Shown in pieces: positions 25,856-34,158 of a DNA stretch of 64,000 bases. The notes beneath the pieces are model-generated. The model worked only from the letters and a program-made list of their open reading frames with translations, was not told the origin of the DNA and searched no databases. Source of the stretch: Dermatophilaceae bacterium Soc4.6 (GTDB lineage Bacteria; Actinomycetota; Actinomycetes; Actinomycetales; Dermatophilaceae); contig JAZGVH010000002.1 in NCBI GenBank assembly GCA_039889245.1, forward strand, positions 2,728,001 to 2,792,000, in the 5' to 3' direction. The number at the start of each line of letters is the position of its first letter. The stretch's first letter is position 1. Made by a program: the position numbers and the translations under genes.

Positions 25856-25875
25856 GGGGCCGGCACCCCGGCCCC
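25856..25875 (+). other. Perfect GC hairpin inside the dpp operon
   Basis: GGGGCCGG (25856-25863) and CCGGCCCC (25868-25875) form an 8-bp stem around a four-base loop, between the SDR stop and the ribosome site of the hydrolase gene. There is no T-tract. It may be an RNA processing or stabilising element, or a partial terminator lowering hydrolase expression. Confidence 0.5.
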
Positions 25876-25894
25876 TCGATCCAAGGAGTGAACA

Positions 25895-26746
25895 ATGGAA
25901 CTGACCATCAACGGCTGCCGACTCAACGTCGAGGACCTCGGTCCGAGAGACGCCCCGCTGATCATCGCCCACCACGGCGGTGGCGGCATCGGGTCGCTCC
26001 AGGAGCCCAGGGACACCTTCGGGCCACTCGCCGACGAGTACCGCGTCATCGTCTTCGATGCTCGGGGGTGTGGTGCGAGCGAGGCCGTCCCGCCCTACTC
26101 GCACGCCCAGTGGGCCGCCGACGTCGATGCGCTCCGGGAGTGGGCCGGGGCGCAGAAGGTCACGGTCGCCGGAGGCTCCTACGGCGGTTTCATCTCCCTG
26201 GAGTACGCGCTCGCCTACCCCGAGCACGTCGAGGCTGTCATGCTGCGCGACACCGCGGCCGATGGCTCGAACCTCGAGATCGCCTTCGAGAACGCCCGCA
26301 ACCAGGACCGGGTCGAGATCCAGTGGGACAACTTCAACCGCTACTGGAGCGGGCAGATCCGTGATGACGCCGACCTGAAGCAGTGCTGGAGCGAGATGAT
26401 CGGGCTCTACAACCACGACCACGACCCGGAGCGGGACGCCGCGACGGTCGAGGCCGGGAGCTACCGCCACGAGTCGCACAACTGGTGCTTCCAGCACAAC
26501 TGGGCCGCCTACGACCTCAAGAACCGGCTCGGCAGCCTGACGGCACCGGTGCTCGTCACGGTCGGTCGCCACGACTGGGTGACCCCGGTGAGCTCGTCGG
26601 AGACCATCGCGACGCTGGTGCCGAACGCCGAGCTGGTGATCTTCGAGAACTCCGGTCACTCGCCCCAGAGCGAGGAGCGCGAGCACTTCCAGCAGGTGCT
26701 GCGCGACTTCATGCACCGCGCGGTGCCCCTGCCCGTGCGCACCTGA
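25895..26746 (+). CDS. Alpha/beta hydrolase, proline-iminopeptidase-like
   Basis: 283 residues. HHGGGGIGS forms the oxyanion region, Ser95 lies in the elbow GGSYGG, and the Asp and His of the triad are in VGRHDWVTP and ENSGHSPQSEE. FDARGCGASE and the cap helices resemble prolyl iminopeptidases and related amidases (family S33). Strong AAGGAG before ATG 25895. Last gene of the dpp operon; 20 bases separate its stop from the convergent ThDP enzyme. In this setting a peptidase or amidase role is the simplest guess. Confidence 0.87.
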   Translation: MELTINGCRLNVEDLGPRDAPLIIAHHGGGGIGSLQEPRDTFGPLADEYRVIVFDARGCGASEAVPPYSHAQWAADVDALREWAGAQKVTVAGGSYGGFISLEYALAYPEHVEAVMLRDTAADGSNLEIAFENARNQDRVEIQWDNFNRYWSGQIRDDADLKQCWSEMIGLYNHDHDPERDAATVEAGSYRHESHNWCFQHNWAAYDLKNRLGSLTAPVLVTVGRHDWVTPVSSSETIATLVPNAELVIFENSGHSPQSEEREHFQQVLRDFMHRAVPLPVRT

Positions 26747-26766
26747 CGGACTCCGGTGAGGCGCAG

Positions 26767-28311
26767 CTACGACAGCTGGGCGTCGACCAGGTGCGGTCCT
26801 GGCTCGCCGAGGGCCCAGCGGAGGTGCTCGACGAGCTCGTCGGCGGTGGTGGCCCGGCGGGCCGGCACCCCCATCCCGGTCGCGAGGGCGACGAAGTCGA
26901 GGGCGGGCCCGGTGAGGTCGAGCAGCTGTCGCGCCCGTACGCCGTCGCTCGCGGCGCCGACCCGGTCCAGCTCTGCGGCGAGGATGGCGTAGGCGCCGTT
27001 GTCACAGATGACCGTGGTGACGTCGAGCTGCTCGCGGGCCTGCGTCCAGAGCGCCGTGAGGGTGTACATCGCACTGCCGTCGGCCTGCACCGAGACCACC
27101 GGTCGGTCCGGGCAGGCCACGGCGGCGCCGGTCGCGACCGGCATCCCCTGCCCGATGGCGCCACCGGTCAGCGTCAGCCAGTCGTGGCGCGGGCAGCCCG
27201 CGGTCGCCTCGGCCAGGTGCGCGCCGGACGTGATGGCCTCGTCCACGACGATCGCCCCCGCGGGCAGCAGCGCGCCGATGGCGGCGGCCAGCGTCCGCGT
27301 CGTCAGCGGACCCGTCGGCAGGTCGGGTCGCTGCTCCGGGCTCAGCTCGGGGGCCGCGTCACCGCGGAGCTCGTCGGCGAGCGCGCAGAGCGCCTCGGTG
27401 GCGTCGTCCCCGGCCTCGGCCAGCACGTGCACGCTGCACCCGTCGGGGACGAAGCCGCCGGGCAGGCCGGGGTAGGCGAAGAAGGCGACGGGCTCGCGCG
27501 CGCCGGCGACGACGAGGTGCCGGGTGCCGGCGAGCTCGGCCAGGGCCGGCTCGGGTGGGTAGGGCAGCGTCCGGACGAAGGGCAGGCCGGCCCCTCGGGG
27601 GAGCCGCGCGGGGAACGTCTCGCACAGCAGCCGGGCCCCGGTCGCAGCCGCCACGCGCGCCGCGGCGAGCAGCCCCTGCTCGGTCAGGGCGTTGCCACCG
27701 AGGAACAGCACGCGGTCGTCCCCACCGGTGAGTGCCTGCGCCACGTCGTGGACGACGGCCGCGCGCACCGGCGCCGGGGAGCGGTGTCGCCGGGCTGACG
27801 CCGGGCGACCGCCCTCGCCCCACGACACGTCGGCCGGCAGCACCAGCGTCGCGACGCAGCCGGGCGCCGAGCGGGCGGCGGCCACGGCAGCGGCAGCGTC
27901 GGCGCCGAGGTCACCGGTGGTGAGCGACCGCCGCGTCCACCCCGACACCGTCGAGGCCAGGGCGTCGATGTCGGACTCGAGCGGGGCGTCCAGCCGCTTG
28001 TGGGGCATCGCGTGGTCGCCGACGACGTTGACCACCGGGGTCCTGGCCCGGCGGGCGTTGTGCAGGTTGGCGAGGCCGTTGGCCAGCCCCGGCCCGAGGT
28101 GCAGCAGCGTGGCTGCCGGGCGCCCCGTCATCCGTCCGTAGCCGTCCGCGGCGCCGGTGGCCACCCCCTCGAAGAGGGTCAGCACGGCACGCATGGCCGG
28201 CACGTCGTCGAGGGCGGCGACGAAGTGCATCTCCGACGTGCCCGGGTTGGCGAAGCAGACGTCGACGCCGGAGTCGACCAGGGTGCGGACCAGAGCGTGA
28301 GCGCCGTTCAT
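26767..28311 (-). CDS. ThDP-dependent enzyme, benzoylformate decarboxylase / acetolactate synthase-like
   Basis: 514 residues with the three-domain order of the pyruvate-decarboxylase superfamily. N-terminal Pyr domain with the activating Glu in LTLFEGVATGAADGYGRM, central domain (LFLGGNALTEQGLLAAARVA), and C-terminal PP domain with the ThDP/Mg motif QADGSAMYT ... CDNGAYAIL. The early motif CFANPGTSEMHFVAALD is like benzoylformate decarboxylase (MdlC) and its relatives, which are shorter than acetolactate synthase large subunits and lack their regulatory tail. Acts on a 2-keto acid; the acceptor is unclear. First on the minus strand after the dpp operon, probably transcribed with the SDR and amidase genes upstream. 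Confidence 0.85.
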   Translation of the reverse strand: MNGAHALVRTLVDSGVDVCFANPGTSEMHFVAALDDVPAMRAVLTLFEGVATGAADGYGRMTGRPAATLLHLGPGLANGLANLHNARRARTPVVNVVGDHAMPHKRLDAPLESDIDALASTVSGWTRRSLTTGDLGADAAAAVAAARSAPGCVATLVLPADVSWGEGGRPASARRHRSPAPVRAAVVHDVAQALTGGDDRVLFLGGNALTEQGLLAAARVAAATGARLLCETFPARLPRGAGLPFVRTLPYPPEPALAELAGTRHLVVAGAREPVAFFAYPGLPGGFVPDGCSVHVLAEAGDDATEALCALADELRGDAAPELSPEQRPDLPTGPLTTRTLAAAIGALLPAGAIVVDEAITSGAHLAEATAGCPRHDWLTLTGGAIGQGMPVATGAAVACPDRPVVSVQADGSAMYTLTALWTQAREQLDVTTVICDNGAYAILAAELDRVGAASDGVRARQLLDLTGPALDFVALATGMGVPARRATTADELVEHLRWALGEPGPHLVDAQLS

Positions 28312-28354
28312 CGGCCCACCCCACGCTCAGCCCGCCCCCGCGGACCCCCGGTCG

Positions 28355-29113
28355 TCACAGCTGGATGCCGCGGGTCAGTGCGCCGTCCACCAACAGGTTG
28401 GTGCCGCTGACCCGCCCGGCCAGCCGGCTGGCCAGGAAGACGACCGGCGCGGCGACCTCGTGCGGGGTGCCCATCTGCCCGGTCGGGTTGAGCCCCATCG
28501 CCAACGTGTAGAGCTCGGGGTTGCCGGTCTCGATGCCCTCCCAGACCCCACCCTCGAAGTAGGTGTTGCCCGGCGAGACCGTGTTGGCGCGAATTCCCTT
28601 GCTGGCCAATTGCATCGCCAGCCCGTGGATGTAGCCGACGATCGCGGTCTTCACCGTGCCGTAGGGGCCTGAGGCGAAGTCCGACTCACGTCCCGACACG
28701 CTCGAGACCGCGATGATCGAGGCGGACTCGCTGCGCTCGAGGTGGGGCATGGCCGCCCGCACCAGCCGGACGGTGTGCATGAGGTCGACGTTGAGACTCG
28801 ACTGCCAGCTCTCCTCGGTGTCAGGGATGGCGAGCGCGCTGACGTTGGCGACCACCACGTCGATCCCGCCCATCGCGCCGGCCGACTGCTCCACCCACGC
28901 CGCGAGCGCCTCCCCGTTGCCGACGTCGACGACGGCGCCGCGCACGGTGCCCTGCGCGCTCAGGTCCTCCTGCGTCGCCGACACCTCGTCGGGGTTGCGG
29001 GCGCAGAAGGCGACGTGCGCCCCCTCGGCGAGGAAGGCCTCGACGACCGCCCGGCCGATCCCTCGCGTGCCGCCGGTGACGAGCACCCGCATGCCGGTGA
29101 GCATCAGGTCCAT
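28355..29113 (-). CDS. Short-chain dehydrogenase/reductase (SDR)
   Basis: 252 residues. Cofactor site VTGGTRGIGRAV, a basic residue after beta-2 (CARNPDEV, suggesting NADP), VVANVSALAI instead of NNAG, Ser in VSSVSGRES and PYGTVKTAIVG as YxxxK. The NNAG motif is replaced by ANVS, as in several 3-oxoacyl reductase-like clades. ATG 29113 preceded by GAAAGG. It lies between the ThDP enzyme (43 bases away) and the amidase (31 bases), a likely three-gene unit. Substrate unknown. Confidence 0.88.
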   Translation of the reverse strand: MDLMLTGMRVLVTGGTRGIGRAVVEAFLAEGAHVAFCARNPDEVSATQEDLSAQGTVRGAVVDVGNGEALAAWVEQSAGAMGGIDVVVANVSALAIPDTEESWQSSLNVDLMHTVRLVRAAMPHLERSESASIIAVSSVSGRESDFASGPYGTVKTAIVGYIHGLAMQLASKGIRANTVSPGNTYFEGGVWEGIETGNPELYTLAMGLNPTGQMGTPHEVAAPVVFLASRLAGRVSGTNLLVDGALTRGIQL

Positions 29114-29144
29114 GGGTCGAGCCTTTCGATGAGGTGGGGAGGTG

Positions 29145-30149
29145 CTACCGGGTGAGGGCGCGGGCCCGGGCCCGGAGCTCGGCGTGCATGCCGCCGAAGG
29201 CGTCGGCGGCCGGGAGGAGGTCCTTGGCCGCCATCACCACCACGCTGTAGTTGGCGTCGACGACGTTGGCGATGGGGGCCTGGGTGATCTGTGAGCACAG
29301 CTGGTAGGCGTCCATCCGGTGCAGGCCGGTCAGCTGGCCGACCCAGTCCACGAGCTCGGCGTTGCCGATGCGCCACGCGTCCTCGAGCGGGCGGCTGGAC
29401 CCGATCGTCATCAGGTGGCTGTCGCTCTCGACCCGCGGCCAGGCCGGGGCGCCTCCCTTGATCAGCTCGACGATGAGGGTGGTCGTCATCGCGCCCTCGA
29501 CCGCGGTGCCGCACGCCTCGCCCTCACCCTGGCGGTAGTGCCCGTCGCCGATGGAGAAGAGGGCGCCCTCGACGTTGACCCCGAGGAACACGGTGGAGCC
29601 GGCCCGCACCTGCGGAGCGTCCATGTTGCCGCCGAAGCGATCGGGCACGAGGGCGGAACGCACCTCGCCGCCCGCGGGAGCCACCCCGATCGTGCCCAGC
29701 ATCGGCTCGAACGGCAGCTCGACCCGGTGCTCGCTGTGCCTGGCCGCGAAGGCGACGGTGCGCCGCTCGCGGTCCAGCTCGTAGATCCACGTGGTGTCCG
29801 GCAACGGCTCCTGCAGGGTCACCGTCCGGTCGGTGCCGGTCATCCCCCCGAAGAACGGGATGGCGGCCGACACACCCCAGTCGCGAGCGGCCTCGAGGGA
29901 GACCAGGTGCAGGGCGAGGGTGTCGCCGGGCTCGGCCCCCTCGACGTGGAACGGCCCGGTCTGCGGGTTGACGCACCGCAGGTCGACCTTGGCGCTCGAG
30001 AGGTCGTCCACGGTGCGCAGTGCCCCACCGAAGGCATCGTCCGACCAGAGCCGCAGCACGGCTCCGGGCGTCACCCGCATCACCGGGGCGGCTCCCCCGA
30101 ACGTGTAGGCGTAGCGGTCACGGGTCGGCACGTACTCGATCACGTCCAT
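29145..30149 (-). CDS. Acetamidase/formamidase family protein
   Basis: About 334 residues of the FmdA/AmdA family, which hydrolyses formamide or acetamide, or acts on larger amides. Family blocks seen: NPQTGPFHVEGAEPGDTLAL (the V/I-x-G-A-x-P-G-D metal-site region), FFGGMTGTD, LGTIGVAPAGGE, DRFGGNMDAPQVRAGSTVFL, LFSIGDGHYRQGEGEACGTA and LPFEPMLG. ATG 30149 is preferred over GTG 30158 because a minus-strand CATAGT box ends seven bases upstream, which would make GTG 30158 part of the promoter. It probably heads the amidase-SDR-ThDP unit. Confidence 0.88.
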   Translation of the reverse strand: MDVIEYVPTRDRYAYTFGGAAPVMRVTPGAVLRLWSDDAFGGALRTVDDLSSAKVDLRCVNPQTGPFHVEGAEPGDTLALHLVSLEAARDWGVSAAIPFFGGMTGTDRTVTLQEPLPDTTWIYELDRERRTVAFAARHSEHRVELPFEPMLGTIGVAPAGGEVRSALVPDRFGGNMDAPQVRAGSTVFLGVNVEGALFSIGDGHYRQGEGEACGTAVEGAMTTTLIVELIKGGAPAWPRVESDSHLMTIGSSRPLEDAWRIGNAELVDWVGQLTGLHRMDAYQLCSQITQAPIANVVDANYSVVVMAAKDLLPAADAFGGMHAELRARARALTR

Positions 30150-30156
30150 CACCGGC

Positions 30157-30162
30157 ACTATG
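30157..30162 (-). promoter_or_regulatory. -10 box CATAGT, leaderless promoter
   Basis: Minus strand; seven bases before the ATG at 30149. Confidence 0.4.
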
Positions 30163-30280
30163 TCATGTCCTGCGACCCCGATCGCGGCCGGACCGTTTCC
30201 TCATGTCCTGTCGACAGGGACCGATGTAGTTTTTTGACGCGGCCCGAGCGCCCGTCTCCGCCCCCACTCGAGGAGTCAGC

Positions 30281-31858
30281 ATGCCCGGATTGACCTGGAC
30301 CGTGGCGCGCCGCATCGCTGCCATCACGGCCGTCGCCGTCGCCACGAGCCTGACGGTGTTCGGCGTGGGCATGACGGGTGGCGCCAAGGTCACCGTGGTC
30401 TCCGAGCGGGCCCAGGATGCGCAACGGTCCTCGGCGCTCCTCCACGCCCTCGACACCCGGTCCAGCGAGCTCAAGGTCGACGGACTGAAGGCGGTGCTGG
30501 CCCCCGATCCGGCGACCCTCAAGGTCGACGTCGTCGATGACACGGCCACGGTGACCGCGTTGCTCGGCGACCTCAGCGCGATCGCCGCCCTCGACCCGAC
30601 GGGGGCGGAGCAGGTGAGGGTCAGGGACATCACCGCGGGCTTCGAGACCTACGAGGCCAGCATCGCCGCCTTCGTCGACCGCGCGGCCGCCACCGCCGAC
30701 CACGGGCGGTCCACCGTCGGTGACGTCCAGGCGGCCAACGACATCCTCGACGGCTTGCTGAGCAAGCAGATCGACGCCTACACCGCTGACGCTGCGGCCC
30801 AGGTGGCCCTCCTCAAGGCGACCAACACGACGACCACGACCACCCTCATCCTCGTCGTCCTCATCGGTCTGTCCCTCCTGCTCGTGCTCTCCCTCGTGAT
30901 CACCCGCAGCCTCGTGCGACCGCTGACCGCGTGCGTCGCGATGGTGCAGGCCTTCGCCGGCGGCGACCTGACGCGACGGCTGCCCGAGACGTCGACCGGC
31001 AACATCGGCGACCTGGAGAAGGCGCTGAACCAGACGATGAACGCGGTCAGCGAGATCATCGTGTCGGTTGCCGGCTCGGCCAGCTCCGTGGCGGCTGCCT
31101 CCGAGGAGCTGTCGGCCTCGGCCCAGCAGATCGCCGTCGGCGCCGAGGAGACCTCGGTGCAGGCGAACGTGGTCTCAGGGGCGGCCCAGGAGGTGTCGCG
31201 CAACGTGCAGACCCTCGCCGCAGGCGCGGAGGAGATGAACGGTGCGATCCGCGAGATCGCCCACTCGGCCAACGAGGCGGCCAGGGTGGCCGGCGACGCG
31301 GTGACCATGGTCAGCTCCACCAACGAGGCCGTCGCCAAGCTCGGCACCTCGAGCCAGGAGATCGGCGCCGTGGTCAAGGTGATCACCTCGATCGCCGAGC
31401 AGACCAACCTGCTGGCCCTCAACGCCACGATCGAGGCCGCCCGTGCGGGTGAGGCGGGCAAGGGCTTCGCCGTCGTCGCCAACGAGGTCAAGGAGCTCGC
31501 GCAGGAGACCGCCCGCGCGACCGAGGACATCGCTCGCCGGGTGGAGGCGATCCAGGCCGACACCGGGGGTGCGGTTGCCGCCATCGGTGAGATCGCCGCG
31601 ATCATCACCTCGATCAACGACTACCAGCTCACCATCGCCTCGGCCGTCGAGGAGCAGACCGCCACCACCAACGAGATGTCGCGCAACGTCAACGAGGCGG
31701 CCCAGGGATCCGACGAGATCACCGCCAACATCGTCGGCGTCTCCACTGCCGCGAGCGCCACCACCTCGGCCCTGTCCCAGACCCAGGCCGTCACCGAGCA
31801 GCTGGCCCGGATGACCGCCGACCTGCGTCAGGGGATCAGCAGGTTCACCACCGCCTGA
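30281..31858 (+). CDS. Methyl-accepting chemotaxis protein
   Basis: 525 residues. A first membrane helix at residues ~12-33, a ~145-residue extracytoplasmic four-helix-bundle sensor, a second helix at ~184-208 (preceded by a run of Thr), a HAMP linker ([20 protein letters not shown]), and a cytoplasmic signalling domain. The hairpin tip that binds CheA/CheW is well conserved: [20 protein letters not shown], then [24 protein letters not shown] lies before ATG 30281. No che or flagellar genes occur in the window, so it must signal to a kinase encoded elsewhere or serve another output. Ligand unknown. Confidence 0.93.
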   Translation: MPGLTWTVARRIAAITAVAVATSLTVFGVGMTGGAKVTVVSERAQDAQRSSALLHALDTRSSELKVDGLKAVLAPDPATLKVDVVDDTATVTALLGDLSAIAALDPTGAEQVRVRDITAGFETYEASIAAFVDRAAATADHGRSTVGDVQAANDILDGLLSKQIDAYTADAAAQVALLKATNTTTTTTLILVVLIGLSLLLVLSLVITRSLVRPLTACVAMVQAFAGGDLTRRLPETSTGNIGDLEKALNQTMNAVSEIIVSVAGSASSVAAASEELSASAQQIAVGAEETSVQANVVSGAAQEVSRNVQTLAAGAEEMNGAIREIAHSANEAARVAGDAVTMVSSTNEAVAKLGTSSQEIGAVVKVITSIAEQTNLLALNATIEAARAGEAGKGFAVVANEVKELAQETARATEDIARRVEAIQADTGGAVAAIGEIAAIITSINDYQLTIASAVEEQTATTNEMSRNVNEAAQGSDEITANIVGVSTAASATTSALSQTQAVTEQLARMTADLRQGISRFTTA

Positions 31859-31878
31859 TCGGCGGGGCCGCGCAGGAG

Positions 31879-34029
31879 TCAGTCGCTGACGAGGGTGAAG
31901 TCCTCGGGGAGCCCGTCCACCCGCACGGTCCCGTCGGCCCCGACCGCGACGGTGAGGATGGCGGGGCCCACCCGGATGCCGTGCACCGTGAGGGCACCGA
32001 AGGTCGACGGCCGGGGCGGTCGGACCGTGACCGTCCGGGCGGGGACGTCGACCGACAGGCCGAGGGCGACGGTGAGCAGGACGACTGCGGAGGCGGCCGA
32101 CCACGCCTGCGGGCGGCACGAGGCGGGGTAGGGCACCGGTGCGCCGAGCACGCCGGCGTCGGAGTAGAGCTCGGGGAGCCGGTAGTCGAACGCCTCACCG
32201 GCGTCGAGCAGGCGGCGGGCCACTATCGAGGCGCCCTGGTCGTGGCCCTCGCGCCACATCCCCCAGGCGCAGATGGCTGTGTCGTGGGTCCACACGGACC
32301 CGGTGTGGTAACCCAGCGGGTTGAAGCCGCCGTTGTCGTGGGCGAAGGTGACGATGCCGTGCGCGCCGAGCATCCGGGGCTCGAGCAACGTGGCCACGAC
32401 GCTCGACGCCTCCGCCGTCGTCAACGCGCCGGTGCCGAGGCAGTGACCCATGTTGGACCCCAGCCCGTCGACCGCGCGGCCCTGGCCGTCGAGCGCCAGG
32501 GCCAGCCAGCGCCCGTCGTCGGGTCCCACCCAGAAGCAGGCTCGCAGGCGTGCTGCGAGGTCGTCGGCGAACGTCTCGAGAGCGGCAGCCCGGGCCTCGT
32601 CCGAGGGGTCGGACGCGACACCCTCCTGAGCGCCGAGCGCCCGATAGAGGGAGGCTGCAGACCGCGCTGCCTCGACCGCGTACGCCTGGGCCTCGACCAG
32701 CGCGATGGGAGCCTCGGCGATCGTGCCGTCCCGCCACCTGATCGAGTCGCCGGAGTCCTTCCAGCCCTGGTTGACCAGGCCGACGCCGCTCGTGTCGACG
32801 TACTTCAGGAGACCGTCGTCGCCGGGCGCCACGTCGGTCAGCCACGTCGTGGCCGCCCGGAGGTGCGGCAGGAGCGTTCGCACCTCCTCCTGCGGCATGC
32901 CCCAGCGCCAGGCATCGTGGAGCAGGCAGATCCACAGGGCGGTGGCATCGACCGTGCCGTAGTAGACCGGCGGGAGGCTGAAGTCTGCCGAGGGGTCGAC
33001 GTCGTCGGCGCGCCGCAGCTCGTGGGGGATCTTGCCGAGGTCCTCGGCCCGCGCGTCGTCGTGCTGCGTTCCCTGTCGACGGGCGAGCGCGCGCAACGTG
33101 CCAGCGGCGAGGGTGGTGCCGAAGGGGAGGGCGAGACGGGCGGCCCAGATCGAGTCGCGGCCGAAGAGCGTGAGGTACCAGGGGGTCCCGGCCGCCGCGA
33201 AGACGTCCGACGGTGCGTCCGGGTCGGTCAGCAGCAGGTGCTGGAGGTCGTCCAACGACGCGCGCACGAGCCGCGCCAGCCGCGGGTCGGACGCGTCGAC
33301 GCCGACCTCGGCTCCCGTCCAGTCGACGGCCTCGGATCCGACCCCGGCGTCGAAGCCCGAGGCGCCGGTGCGCTCGACGTCGACCGAGACGACCACCTCG
33401 ACCGAGCCTCCGGCCGGCACGCTCACCGGGACGACGACCCGGACCGGGCCGCCGGGGTCGGCGACCGTCTCGCCTGCGGGCTCGACGCGAAGGTGCGTAC
33501 GGTGCCGCTCCGACAGCCAGGAGGCTCCCGAGCCGGTGAGGCTCACCGGCAGGGGCGACCCGCTCGCGCGGCCGGCCTTGACGACCGCGATGTCGACGCC
33601 ATCGCCTGCCGCGACGACGCTGACCGTGGTCTCGACCGGGTCTGCCGCGCTGGAGGTAAGGAGCACCGACTCGATGAGCCCACCCGGCACGAGCCGCCGC
33701 CGCCGGCGCAGCTCGACCGTCGGGTCTGGTCCGGGGCTGCCCAGATGGCGCGCCGACGAGAGGAACTCGCTGCGGTCGCCGCTGCTCGCGCCACCGACCG
33801 CCACGCAGGCCTGTCCGCCCACCTCGACGACGAGCAGGGAGAGCACGCGCACGTCGTCGACGTAGAGCCCCTGAGCACCGTCACCCGTGATGTCGCCGGT
33901 TGCGGCGCTGAGCGCGGTGGTGTTGCCGTGCACGCTCACGGCCAGGTCGTGCACCCACGGCTGGCGGGGTGGTGGGGCGTGTTCTCCGGGGCTCACGGGC
34001 GCTCCTGCATGGTCACGAGTGTGTGGCAT
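31879..34029 (-). CDS. Glycogen-debranching-like glycoside hydrolase
   Basis: 716 residues. The N-terminal half is the glycogen-debranching N-terminal domain (SVHGNTTALSAATGDITGDG, GLYVDDVRVLS). The rest is an (alpha/alpha)6 barrel of the amylo-alpha-1,6-glucosidase / GH63-like kind: AAGTPWYLTLFGRDSIWAAR, KDSGDSIRWRDG, NPLGYHTGSVWTHDTAICAW. Known relatives hydrolyse alpha-1,6 branches or act on alpha-glucosides. No signal peptide, so intracellular. It is divergent from the LacI-type regulator and sugar ABC transporter, which should supply its substrate; both twin operators lie between them. Confidence 0.85.
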   Translation of the reverse strand: MPHTRDHAGAPVSPGEHAPPPRQPWVHDLAVSVHGNTTALSAATGDITGDGAQGLYVDDVRVLSLLVVEVGGQACVAVGGASSGDRSEFLSSARHLGSPGPDPTVELRRRRRLVPGGLIESVLLTSSAADPVETTVSVVAAGDGVDIAVVKAGRASGSPLPVSLTGSGASWLSERHRTHLRVEPAGETVADPGGPVRVVVPVSVPAGGSVEVVVSVDVERTGASGFDAGVGSEAVDWTGAEVGVDASDPRLARLVRASLDDLQHLLLTDPDAPSDVFAAAGTPWYLTLFGRDSIWAARLALPFGTTLAAGTLRALARRQGTQHDDARAEDLGKIPHELRRADDVDPSADFSLPPVYYGTVDATALWICLLHDAWRWGMPQEEVRTLLPHLRAATTWLTDVAPGDDGLLKYVDTSGVGLVNQGWKDSGDSIRWRDGTIAEAPIALVEAQAYAVEAARSAASLYRALGAQEGVASDPSDEARAAALETFADDLAARLRACFWVGPDDGRWLALALDGQGRAVDGLGSNMGHCLGTGALTTAEASSVVATLLEPRMLGAHGIVTFAHDNGGFNPLGYHTGSVWTHDTAICAWGMWREGHDQGASIVARRLLDAGEAFDYRLPELYSDAGVLGAPVPYPASCRPQAWSAASAVVLLTVALGLSVDVPARTVTVRPPRPSTFGALTVHGIRVGPAILTVAVGADGTVRVDGLPEDFTLVSD

Positions 34030-34094
34030 CGGGTCTCCCGGGGGGTCGGGGGTCTTGACAGGAGGACGTCTGAAGGGCCAACCTGCCGTGTGTA

Positions 34095-34104
34095 TGAACG
34101 TTCA
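34095..34104. promoter_or_regulatory. LacI-type operator 1
   Basis: Perfect palindrome TGAACGTTCA with the central CG typical of LacI-family operators, in a divergent control region. The 12-base string GTATGAACGTTC is repeated at operator 2. Confidence 0.7.
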
Positions 34105-34125
34105 AATCGCCTACGCGATGCAGTA

Positions 34126-34135
34126 TGAACGTTCC
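34126..34135. promoter_or_regulatory. LacI-type operator 2
   Basis: TGAACGTTCC, one mismatch from the palindrome of operator 1. The centres are 31 bases apart, about three helical turns, allowing both sites to be bound on the same face. It lies about 24 bases before the regulator's start codon. Confidence 0.68.
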
Positions 34136-34158
34136 ACTCGTCGAGGAGGGCGTCAAGG

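Noticed and set aside
25028-26716. Minus-strand frame opposite the SDR and hydrolase of the dpp operon
   Set aside because: Both sense genes have ribosome sites and family motifs.
31981-34128. 715-codon plus-strand frame opposite the debranching-like hydrolase
   Set aside because: Pure shadow of a well-matched gene; low-complexity composition.
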